From positions 1 through 7,621 of the forward strand of contig JAEZGT010000181.1 in assembly GCA_023416875.1 (NCBI GenBank): a DNA stretch of 7,621 bases. Reading direction: 5' to 3'. The notes beneath the pieces are model-generated. The model saw nothing but the letters and a program-made list of their open reading frames with translations, made no database searches and was not told where the DNA came from. Shown here piece after piece: positions 1 through 5,231 of the stretch (the stretch's first letter is position 1; each line of letters starts with the position of its first letter). The stretch comes from Pseudomonadota bacterium (GTDB taxonomy: Bacteria > Pseudomonadota > Gammaproteobacteria > Pseudomonadales > Cellvibrionaceae). The position numbers and the translations under genes are program-made.

Positions 1-341
1 CGCAACGCAAAAAATCCCCAGACATGCCGCTGGCGGCGAATCATCCGCCACACATCCGCAAATTCCGTTGGCAAGAACGTATTGGCATCCAGAAACAATA
101 GATAGTCGCCTGAAGCTCCGGCTGCGGCTTTTCTTATCAATTCGTAACGAGGTCCAGCAGCTCGCAAAACGCTCACTCCGTACGCGCGACCGATTTTGCT
201 GATATCGGTCCCGGTGGTGGCATCAACGACAATAATTTCACTGCCATTTAAGGCCGCAACGGAGTGCAAAAGGCGATTGAGAAAGGCTTTGAAGTCGGCG
301 GGTACAGCGTCGACCGGAATGACAACACTGAGAGACGGCAT
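1..341 (-). CDS. Glycosyltransferase family 2 protein, N-terminal 113 residues (runs off left edge)
   Basis: The minus strand is open from an ATG at 341 to the window edge, giving 113 residues of a GT-A fold glycosyltransferase. Residues 4-10 (LSVVIPV) are the first beta strand, residues 35-40 (EIIVVD) the strand that contacts the nucleotide sugar, and residues 79-88 (GDYLLFLDAN) the metal and sugar-nucleotide site. The order and the ending HVWGFFAL resemble the small family-2 transferases of the TIGR04283 type, where a WG-rich segment follows shortly after the DxD-like motif. Here that motif reads D-A-N (85-87) rather than D-A-D. The segment before it lacks the usual RGxQMN signature, so the assignment to that subfamily is tentative. 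Donor and acceptor cannot be told. No good Shine-Dalgarno sequence precedes the ATG. The gene diverges from the tRNA promoter about 28 bases away. Confidence 0.8.
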   Translation of the reverse strand, partial: MPSLSVVIPVDAVPADFKAFLNRLLHSVAALNGSEIIVVDATTGTDISKIGRAYGVSVLRAAGPRYELIRKAAAGASGDYLLFLDANTFLPTEFADVWRMIRRQRHVWGFFAL

Positions 342-368
342 AGGAAAAACACCCGTTAATTTACGGTT

Positions 369-396
369 TTGACGCGCAAAACGAAGTTGCTACAAT
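369..396 (+). promoter_or_regulatory. Sigma70 promoter of the tRNA-Arg/rsmE unit
   Basis: A -35 box TTGACG (369-374) and a -10 box TACAAT (391-396) are separated by 16 bases. Each differs from consensus at one position. The -10 is followed by a very GC-rich stretch (397-406), the kind of discriminator found on stable-RNA promoters under stringent control. Transcription would start around 402-404, just ahead of the mature tRNA 5' end at 407. The stringent-control reading is inference from base composition. Confidence 0.8.
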
Positions 397-406
397 GCGC
401 GGCCCC

Positions 407-481
407 GTTCCCGTAGTTTAATGGACAGAACGAGCCCCTCCTAAGGGCTAGGTACAGGTTCGATTCCTGTCGGGAACGCCA
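407..481 (+). tRNA. tRNA-Arg, anticodon CCT
   Basis: The full cloverleaf can be read by eye. The acceptor stem is GTTCCCG (407-413) with CGGGAAC (471-477). The D stem is GTTT (416-419) with GAAC (428-431). The anticodon stem is AGCCC (433-437) with GGGCT (445-449), and its loop CTCCTAA carries anticodon CCT at 440-442. The variable loop is 450-453. The T stem is ACAGG (454-458) with CCTGT (466-470) around TTCGATT. The discriminator base is G478 and CCA is encoded at 479-481. It decodes the arginine codon AGG. It has its own strong promoter and is followed after 14 bases by rsmE, so the two are probably one transcript cut apart by tRNA processing. Confidence 0.97.
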
Positions 482-495
482 TACGGTTTAATGCA

Positions 496-1209
496 ATGAA
501 TCTCATAATTCTCGAGGATCGGGACTTTATCGATCCTACTCAAGTCCGGCTCACCGGTCGGCGCCACCTTCACCTCACCACCGTAATCAAGGTCCAGCCT
601 GGCGATACCTTGAGCGTGGGGAAGCTCAACGGTTTGCAGGGCGAAGCGCAAGTGACCACCGTTACGTCCGACACCATTATTCTAAAAGTCGGCACTTTGA
701 ATCAGCTCTCGCCTCCGACGCTGCCGGTAACGCTGATTCTCGGCCTACCTCGGCCGAAAATGTTGCAGCGTACGTTGCAGACCATCGCCACCATGGGCGT
801 CGAAAAGCTCTGTCTTATCCAGACGTCTCGTGTGGAAAAAAGCTTTTGGCAGACACCACTGCTCAAACCGGACAGCGTGCATGAACAATTATTGCTCGGT
901 CTTGAGCAAGGCAAAGCCACGCAATTACCGGTAGTGGAATATCACCCGAGATTCCGTCCTTTTATTGAAGACGTTCTGCCGGCGCTCTGCCAGAATTCCC
1001 GACGACTGATCGCCCACCCGGGCGACTACCCTCCCGTCACCGCTGTGGACACTTCCATACCGACGCTGCTGGCAGTGGGGCCTGAGGGTGGATTTATTCA
1101 TGCCGAGGTTGAGAGATTCATGGCGCTCAAATTTCAACCAGTGCAATTGGGGCAGCGTATATTGCGGGTGGAAACGGCTATCCCCGTGCTTCTTGCCAAG
1201 CTTTTTTAG
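496..1209 (+). CDS. rsmE: 16S rRNA (uracil-1498-N3)-methyltransferase RsmE
   Basis: This 237-residue protein matches the RsmE family in length (E. coli RsmE is about 243). It is a SPOUT-class enzyme that uses S-adenosylmethionine to methylate N3 of U1498 in 16S rRNA of the small subunit. The N-terminal 70 residues form the PUA-like RNA-binding domain. The C-terminal part is the trefoil-knot catalytic domain, with the hallmark GPEGGF at residues 195-200 and LGQRILRVETA at 218-228, which build the cofactor pocket. The ATG at 496 is chosen because the protein starts at the expected place. Upstream there is only TTTAATGCA and no recognisable Shine-Dalgarno sequence. After tRNA 3' processing the mRNA would have a leader of about 14 bases. 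It is likely cotranscribed with tRNA-Arg from the promoter at 369-396. Confidence 0.95.
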   Translation: MNLIILEDRDFIDPTQVRLTGRRHLHLTTVIKVQPGDTLSVGKLNGLQGEAQVTTVTSDTIILKVGTLNQLSPPTLPVTLILGLPRPKMLQRTLQTIATMGVEKLCLIQTSRVEKSFWQTPLLKPDSVHEQLLLGLEQGKATQLPVVEYHPRFRPFIEDVLPALCQNSRRLIAHPGDYPPVTAVDTSIPTLLAVGPEGGFIHAEVERFMALKFQPVQLGQRILRVETAIPVLLAKLF

Positions 1210-1223
1210 AAGCCACCTGAAAA

Positions 1224-1334
1224 ATGCCTGCGCTTGCCATATCTTCTGCCGGCGGTGCTCGGCTGATTTTTGAATTTTCGGAACCTAACGGCGACCCCAC
1301 AATCACAATTCTGGCGGGTTTAATTCCGCTGTGA
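1224..1334 (+). CDS. Possible 36-residue small protein, unrecognised
   Basis: Between rsmE and hpf an ATG at 1224 opens 36 codons ending at TGA 1332-1334. The product begins MPALAISSAGG and has a central acidic and polar patch (FEFSEPNGDP) followed by a hydrophobic tail (TITILAGLIPL). No Shine-Dalgarno sequence precedes the ATG and a stop lies one codon before it. It matches no family I know. It may be chance, or a remnant of a decayed gene. It would share the rsmE transcript. Confidence 0.15.
   Translation: MPALAISSAGGARLIFEFSEPNGDPTITILAGLIPL
1248..1271 (+). terminator. Weak candidate terminator after rsmE
   Basis: GCCG (1248-1251) can pair with CGGC (1260-1263) around an 8-base loop, and five T residues follow at 1267-1271. 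The stem is only four pairs, so this is marginal. It is the only terminator-like signal seen between rsmE and hpf. Confidence 0.2.
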
Positions 1335-1381
1335 TTCCGTTGATGATGACCTATATCAAAAGGCGCTATGGCAATTCCGCT
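1322..1381 (+). repeat. Repeated ATTCCG motifs upstream of hpf
   Basis: The 9-mer AATTCCGCT occurs at 1322-1330 and again at 1373-1381. A third ATTCCG core lies at 1334-1339, exactly 11 bases after the first core (1323-1328). Direct hexamers one helical turn apart are a common layout for dimeric regulators, for example OmpR-type. No regulator is known for this motif here; the role is inference. Confidence 0.35.
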
Positions 1382-1404
1382 ATAAATAGATATCGAAAGA
1401 TGGC

Positions 1405-1433
1405 TTGATATTTTCATCATTAAGTTTCATGTT
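1405..1433 (+). promoter_or_regulatory. Tentative sigma70 promoter for hpf
   Basis: TTGATA (1405-1410) is a good -35 box. It is followed after 17 bases by CATGTT (1428-1433), a poor -10 box with three of six consensus bases. It would give a leader of roughly 30 bases before the hpf start. TATAAA at 1381-1386 is a better -10 but has no -35 at a suitable distance. Confidence 0.25.
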
Positions 1434-1468
1434 TACCCAGCAATCCACAAAAAGAAGGAAGGTTGTTT

Positions 1469-1780
1469 ATGCAAATTAATCTATCCGGCCACCATGTCGA
1501 CATCACTGACGGCATTAGAACGGCGGTGCAGAACAAATTCTCGAAAATTCAATCTCATTATCCTTCCCTCGATTCACTCTCCATCATTCTCAAAGTGGAA
1601 CGCAATCAGCAGAGCGTTGAAGCCAAAACCCAGTTTCTAGGCGCCACCGTCGCAGTTGAGGGGTCCGACAGCGATCTTTACGTCGCCATAGGCGAAGCTG
1701 CGAAAAAACTGGAAGCGGCACTCTCTCATCGCAAAGGTGCTACTGCAGCTCACCGCTACGACCGCCCCGCAGCGGAATGA
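1469..1780 (+). CDS. hpf: Ribosome hibernation-promoting factor, short form (HPF/YfiA family)
   Basis: The 103-residue product has the single S30AE/HPF domain that binds the 30S decoding region, blocks mRNA and tRNA sites, and in the short-form branch helps RMF convert 70S to 100S dimers in stationary phase. It opens with the usual MQINLSGHHVDIT and ISxxIRxxVxxKF-type helix, continues with the LSIILKVE and VEAKTQFLGATVAVEG strands, and ends with the DLYVAIGEAAKKLEAAL helix. There is no C-terminal dimerisation domain of the long form, so length and layout fit short HPF. The ATG at 1469 is preferred over a TTG two codons upstream because the strong Shine-Dalgarno run AGAAGGAAGG (1453-1462) lies six bases before it. 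In many relatives hpf sits beside rpoN; here it stands alone between rsmE and the min genes. Confidence 0.93.
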   Translation: MQINLSGHHVDITDGIRTAVQNKFSKIQSHYPSLDSLSIILKVERNQQSVEAKTQFLGATVAVEGSDSDLYVAIGEAAKKLEAALSHRKGATAAHRYDRPAAE

Positions 1781-1788
1781 TCCACCTT

Positions 1789-1819
1789 CCTGCCCCGGTT
1801 TTAAGTACCCGGCGGCAGG
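1789..1819. terminator. GC-rich hairpin after hpf, possible two-way terminator without T-tract
   Basis: CCTGCC (1789-1794) pairs with GGCAGG (1814-1819), and CCGG (1795-1798) pairs with CCGG (1809-1812), leaving one bulged C at 1813 and a 10-base loop. It begins nine bases after the hpf stop. Neither strand has a run of T after the stem, so it is not a canonical intrinsic terminator. It could protect the hpf mRNA 3' end, or separate hpf from the small minus-strand frame that faces it. Confidence 0.4.
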
Positions 1820-1877
1820 GCAACCTCTTCATCTTCTAATCCTTTCGATTTACTAACAATTGGATTATTCTTGCTCG

Positions 1878-1967
1878 CTAATAACCGGGGAGTTGTGCCA
1901 TATAACGGTACTCCCGCAGATTGGCCCAAGCCAACGCAGCAATAACAACGTCCTTGAACCATCCCAT
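1878..1967 (-). CDS. Candidate small protein, 29 residues, between hpf and minC; may continue to 1801 by a -1 shift
   Basis: On the minus strand an ATG at 1967 opens 29 codons to TAG at 1878-1880. A Shine-Dalgarno match AGGTG ends seven bases before the ATG. The product starts MGWFKDVVIAALAWANLREY and looks like a short amphipathic or membrane-associated helix: hydrophobic and aromatic first half, then charged and tyrosine-rich. Near the stop a run of four C bases lies in frame (CTC CCC GGT). A -1 shift there enters a frame that stays open to TAA at 1801-1803, adding a hydrophilic tail ending LEDEEVALPPGT, about 55 residues in all. That stop lies in the loop of the hairpin at 1789-1819. I do not recognise the protein. 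The start is only 18 bases from the divergent minC start, leaving no room for separate promoters, which counts against it. It could be a real small gene, a gene broken by a one-base loss, or chance. Confidence 0.3.
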   Translation of the reverse strand: MGWFKDVVIAALAWANLREYRYMAQLPGY

Positions 1968-1985
1968 TAGGAATCACCTGCGCCA

Positions 1986-2750
1986 ATGAGCAAATCTGCC
2001 CAACGTGCGTCCACTGTGGATCGTCCGGAAAGCTTCCAGTTGAAGGGCGGCCTGTTTCCGATGACTCTTCTGGAGCTGAAAAGCACCGATCTCGCCGCCA
2101 TCAAGCTGGAATTGATGGAAAAAGTCACCCAATCTCCCAACTTCTTTCAGCGCTCTCCTCTAGTTTTCGGCGTCGAACAATTGACGGAAGCCCAGCAGGA
2201 AAGTCTCGATCTCTCAGGCCTTTGCACCCTGTGCCGAGAGCTGACGCTGCTGCCAACAGCGGTACGTGGCGCCAACGCGCATCTGCTGAATGAATGTGCC
2301 AAGCTGGCGCTGGCGATTTTGCCGCGCAGCCGCGGGAAACAAAGTGAGCTGACCACTGATACGCCTCAAGCTGCAGTAGAGACGATAGAAGTGGCTAAAA
2401 CCACTGCGGCGGCACCCACTCGCATCATCACCACCCCTATTCGTTCAGGCCAACAGATTTATGCCCGAGGTGGCGACCTGATCGTTATGGCGGCGGTGTC
2501 GGCGGGAGCGGAAGTCCTGGCAGACGGCAATATTCATATCTACGGCGCACTGCGCGGCCGTGCCCTCGCTGGCGTTCAGGGCGATGAAAATGCCCGGATT
2601 TTCTGTAGCAGTCAGGAGGCGGAATTAGTGGCTGTGGCCGGCCAGTTTATGGTGGACGAGGTGCTGCGCACCAACCACTGGAAAGACGCCGTACAAATAT
2701 TCCTGGCCGGGGGACGCATCCAGATCACCCCCCTGCCCAAACACAATTAA
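1986..2750 (+). CDS. minC: Septum site-determining protein MinC
   Basis: MinC is the inhibitor of FtsZ ring assembly. MinD brings it to the membrane at the cell poles so that division occurs only at midcell. The 254-residue protein has the expected two domains. The N-terminal domain (about residues 17-115, starting FQLKGGLFPMTLLEL) is the FtsZ-antagonising domain. A variable linker (about 116-145, rich in T and A) follows. The C-terminal beta-helix (about 148-254) carries RSGQ at 153-156, tied to MinD binding in E. coli, then YARGGDLIVMAAVSAGAEV and DGNIHIYGALRGRALAG. ATG 1986 is needed to include the first strand of the N domain. The nearest Shine-Dalgarno match (AGGA at 1969-1972) is 13 bases away, longer than usual. 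It is first in minCDE, with 20 bases to minD. No convincing promoter was seen in 1781-1985. Confidence 0.96.
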   Translation: MSKSAQRASTVDRPESFQLKGGLFPMTLLELKSTDLAAIKLELMEKVTQSPNFFQRSPLVFGVEQLTEAQQESLDLSGLCTLCRELTLLPTAVRGANAHLLNECAKLALAILPRSRGKQSELTTDTPQAAVETIEVAKTTAAAPTRIITTPIRSGQQIYARGGDLIVMAAVSAGAEVLADGNIHIYGALRGRALAGVQGDENARIFCSSQEAELVAVAGQFMVDEVLRTNHWKDAVQIFLAGGRIQITPLPKHN

Positions 2751-2770
2751 CCAATTAAAGGGTTACGACT

Positions 2771-3586
2771 TTGGCAAAGATAATTGTAGTGACATCCGGA
2801 AAAGGTGGCGTTGGCAAAACGACCACCAGTTCAGCGATCAGCACCGGTCTTGCTCTGCGCGGTCATAAAACCGCGGTTATCGACTTCGACATAGGCCTGC
2901 GCAATCTCGATCTGATTATGAATTGCGAACGCCGTGTGGTTTACGACTTCGTCAACGTCATCAATGGTGACGCCACCTTGAAGCAGGCGCTGATCAAAGA
3001 TAAGCGCTGCGAAAACCTGTTTATTCTTCCCGCCTCTCAGACCCGCGACAAAGATGCGCTCACCAAGGAAGGTGTGGAGCAGGTGCTTAACGAGCTAAAA
3101 GAAATGGGGTTTGAATACATCATCTGCGACTCGCCCGCCGGTATCGAACACGGCGCATTCATGGCTTTGTATTACGCGGATGAAGCGGTTGTGGTGGCCA
3201 ATCCTGAAGTGTCCTCTGTGCGCGATTCCGACCGGATTCTCGGCATTCTGCAGAGCAAATCACGCAAGGCCGAACAGGGCGAAAATGTTGTTGAACACCT
3301 GCTGATCACCCGCTACGACCCTGAGCGCGTCGCCCGCGGTGAAATGCTCGGCGTTTCGGATGTCGAAGAAATTCTCGCCACCAAATTGCTGGGCGTGATT
3401 CCCGAGTGCCAGTCCGTACTCAAGGCGTCCAACCAAGGTGTACCCGTTATTCACGACACCGAAAGCAAAGCAGGCAAGGCCTACGCTGATGCGGTTGCGC
3501 GACTGACCGGCGAACAGGTCGAACATCGCTTTCTCACCCAGGAACACAAAAGCCTGTTCCAACGCCTGTTCAGGAGAAGCGCATGA
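2771..3586 (+). CDS. minD: Septum site-determining protein MinD, membrane ATPase
   Basis: MinD is the ParA/MinD-family ATPase that binds the inner membrane as an ATP dimer, recruits MinC and oscillates pole to pole when MinE triggers hydrolysis. The deviant Walker A motif GKGGVGKTT is at residues 10-18, with the signature lysine K11 and the phosphate-binding K16. The switch region VIDFDIGLRNLD spans 37-48 with D40, and the Walker B-like strand YIICDSPAG follows. The last 13 residues (HKSLFQRLFRRSA) are the amphipathic membrane-targeting helix. Length 271 equals the family norm. The start codon is TTG: it directly precedes AKIIVVTSG, and AAAGGG (2757-2762) is eight bases upstream; no ATG lies near in frame. 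It overlaps minE by four bases, so the two are translationally coupled. Confidence 0.98.
   Translation: MAKIIVVTSGKGGVGKTTTSSAISTGLALRGHKTAVIDFDIGLRNLDLIMNCERRVVYDFVNVINGDATLKQALIKDKRCENLFILPASQTRDKDALTKEGVEQVLNELKEMGFEYIICDSPAGIEHGAFMALYYADEAVVVANPEVSSVRDSDRILGILQSKSRKAEQGENVVEHLLITRYDPERVARGEMLGVSDVEEILATKLLGVIPECQSVLKASNQGVPVIHDTESKAGKAYADAVARLTGEQVEHRFLTQEHKSLFQRLFRRSA
3572..3576 (+). promoter_or_regulatory. Shine-Dalgarno site of minE inside minD
   Basis: AGGAG lies six bases before the minE ATG and within the last codons of minD. It supports the start at 3583 and independent reinitiation on minE. Confidence 0.8.
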
Positions 3587-3873
3587 GCCTGTTCGATTAT
3601 TTCTCCCGCAAGAAAAACAACACGGCGTCCATCGCAAAGGAGCGCTTGCAGGTAATAGTCGCGCATGAGCGGCGCCAGAACAAACAGCCCGATTACCTCG
3701 CCGCGCTGCAGAAAGATATTATGGAAGTGATCAAAAAATACGTGGATATCGATATCGACAATATTGAAGTCCAACTCGATAACCACGGTAATTTTTCGGT
3801 ATTGGAGTTAAACGTTACCCTGCCGGATAAATTGCCCGCTGCACCCGCTGCAAAAGCAGGAAACAGCCGGTAA
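3583..3873 (+). CDS. minE: Cell division topological specificity factor MinE
   Basis: MinE binds membrane-bound MinD, displaces MinC and stimulates MinD ATPase, forming the ring that drives the Min oscillation. The 96-residue protein begins MSLFDYFSRKKNNTASIAKE, a very close match to E. coli MinE. The first residues form the membrane-targeting helix, and residues about 13-32 (the AKERLQVIVAHER segment) the MinD-contact helix. The C-terminal topological specificity domain follows (DYLAALQKDIMEVIKKYVDI, then the strands IEVQLDN and FSVLELNVTLP). It is slightly longer than the E. coli protein (88) because of an alanine- and proline-rich tail. Its ATG overlaps the minD stop as ATGA. The stop codon at 3871-3873 lies in the loop of the operon terminator. 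Confidence 0.97.
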   Translation: MSLFDYFSRKKNNTASIAKERLQVIVAHERRQNKQPDYLAALQKDIMEVIKKYVDIDIDNIEVQLDNHGNFSVLELNVTLPDKLPAAPAAKAGNSR

Positions 3874-3895
3874 ATCCGGCTGTTTTGTTATTTCT
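3862..3895 (+). terminator. Intrinsic terminator of minCDE
   Basis: AACAGCCGG (3862-3870) and CCGGCTGTT (3876-3884) form a perfect 9-bp stem around a 5-base loop, followed by a T-rich run (TTGTTATTTCTT). The loop contains the minE stop codon, so the stem begins inside coding sequence. Read on the other strand the stem is followed by TTTCC, so it may also weakly stop transcripts of the convergent sensor kinase gene, whose stop is at 3888-3890. Confidence 0.9.
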
Positions 3896-5231
3896 TATTG
3901 CCATCCGGGGCGGGGAAACTCACCTGACATAACAACCCCGGATGGTTATCCAGCAAGCTCAGACCTCCGCCGTGCAACAGCGCAGTGGCGTGTACCAGAG
4001 ACAAACCCAAGCCCGTTCCTGAATTTTCATCGAGCCGTTGAAACGGTTTGATTACGCGCTCCCGCTCAGCTGCAGGAATGCCCACACCGTTATCTGCCAC
4101 CTGCAATAAAACTTCACGATTTTCATGCTTGATGCTGACGCGGATCTCGCAATTGTCGCCGGCATGCTGCAACGCATTTTCTAGCAGATTGACCAACATC
4201 TGTTGCAAAAGATTTTTGTCGCCTACAACGGTTGCGGCAACCAATTCGCCAGTACCCAGGTGTTTGCCCGCATCTTCCACGATAGGTGTATAAACGTCCA
4301 AAATCTGTTTCACCAGCGCAGTCAAATCCACGGCTTTAAAACCGGCCTTGAGCGTGCCGGTTTCTAATTCCGCAAGACGCAATAGCGCGGCAAAGGTCTG
4401 CAAGATGTTATCAACTTCGGCGACGGCTTCAGTGAAAGCCTCTTCGGCGATATGGCCTTCTCCGGTTTGCAATGATTCCAAACGCGTGCGCAATCGCGCC
4501 AGCGGCGTTCGCAAATCGTGGGCAATACCGGTGGAAACCTGACGCACGTTTGCCACAAGCGTTTCAATGCGATCGAACATCTGATTCAGGGTGCGGCCCA
4601 AATCATCGAGTTCATCACCGGTGTTACGCAATGGGATGCGCTGCGCGAGACTGCCGGCACCTATGATCTGAGCAGTGCGATTAATAGATTCAACCTGGGC
4701 CAAGGTGCGGCGGCTGAGAAAGAAACCACCGACACCTCCCAATATTAAAACGGCGAGCATCGCCCACAGCAGCGTGCGCCCCATAGCGCGCTCGGCAGCG
4801 GTCAGCGCTGACATATCTTTGCCGACACCCAGAATGTAGCCGTTATCCAGCTCCTCAAAGAAAAAAAGCGCGGAATTTTTGCCTGTTATCGCGCGCCAGC
4901 CCAGCGGCGGATCAATCTTTTCAATGCGATCAAAAATAACTCGCCCGGCGGGGTTCTGCACCATATAAAGCAGCCGGTCCTGGCCGTCATTCTTTTCGAT
5001 CCGCTCCTCGGTTTCTTCCAGCAATTCATCGAGGCCATCTTCTTTATATTCGAACAACAATAAATTCAGTTCGTGGGAAATCTGGTTGCGCGCTTCGCTC
5101 TCCAGCGCTTGGCGCACCTGAAAAAATAATAAGGCCACCAAAATTCCGGCGGATGTGACGAACAATAAGAGATAGAGCCCGGTCAGGCGAAAGGTTGCGG
5201 TATGGAAGAAAAGAGGTTTAAACCGGCGCAT
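3888..5231 (-). CDS. Membrane sensor histidine kinase (HAMP, two transmembrane segments)
   Basis: The product is a classical two-component sensor kinase of 447 residues. In order: transmembrane segment 1 (about 14-38), a periplasmic sensor domain of about 115 residues rich in acidic residues (LDELLEETEERIEKND), transmembrane segment 2 (about 154-173), a HAMP linker (about 174-228, ending GDELDDLGRTLNQMFDRIE), the dimerisation and phosphoacceptor helix with GIAHDLRTPLARL (phosphorylated His238), and the ATP-binding domain with N box LLENALQH (Asn352), G1 box ADNGVGIP, F box FQRL and G2 box GTGLGL (405-410). The ATG at 5231 is preferred to the TTG one codon upstream. It overlaps the response regulator stop by 14 bases, so the pair is cotranscribed and coupled. 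The signal sensed is unknown; the PepSY protein upstream in the operon is a candidate partner. Confidence 0.95.
   Translation of the reverse strand: MRRFKPLFFHTATFRLTGLYLLLFVTSAGILVALLFFQVRQALESEARNQISHELNLLLFEYKEDGLDELLEETEERIEKNDGQDRLLYMVQNPAGRVIFDRIEKIDPPLGWRAITGKNSALFFFEELDNGYILGVGKDMSALTAAERAMGRTLLWAMLAVLILGGVGGFFLSRRTLAQVESINRTAQIIGAGSLAQRIPLRNTGDELDDLGRTLNQMFDRIETLVANVRQVSTGIAHDLRTPLARLRTRLESLQTGEGHIAEEAFTEAVAEVDNILQTFAALLRLAELETGTLKAGFKAVDLTALVKQILDVYTPIVEDAGKHLGTGELVAATVVGDKNLLQQMLVNLLENALQHAGDNCEIRVSIKHENREVLLQVADNGVGIPAAERERVIKPFQRLDENSGTGLGLSLVHATALLHGGGLSLLDNHPGLLCQVSFPAPDGNKK

Noticed and set aside
407..481. tRNA-Arg 3' end as an integration site for a mobile element
   Set aside because: No second copy of the tRNA 3' end, no integrase and no change of gene style follow; rsmE is a core gene.
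448..651. Minus-strand open frame ending GVPDRNRTCT
   Set aside because: Its end is the antisense of the tRNA-Arg and the rest lies opposite rsmE. This DRNRT-type ending is a well-known false gene.
1368..1386. Possible sigma54 promoter before hpf (GGCA...GC)
   Set aside because: The GG and GC elements are nine bases apart rather than the required twelve.
1178..1420. Minus-strand 80-codon frame opposite the rsmE end
   Set aside because: No ribosome site, overlaps rsmE, and no family pattern in the product.
1801..1986. Minus-strand 61-codon frame with a TTG start at 1986
   Set aside because: The TTG has no ribosome site and overlaps the minC start. Only its second half looks coding, and that is handled as a possible -1 extension of the 29-codon frame.
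3260..3786. Two minus-strand frames across minD and minE
   Set aside because: They are shadows of strongly conserved minD and minE in another frame.
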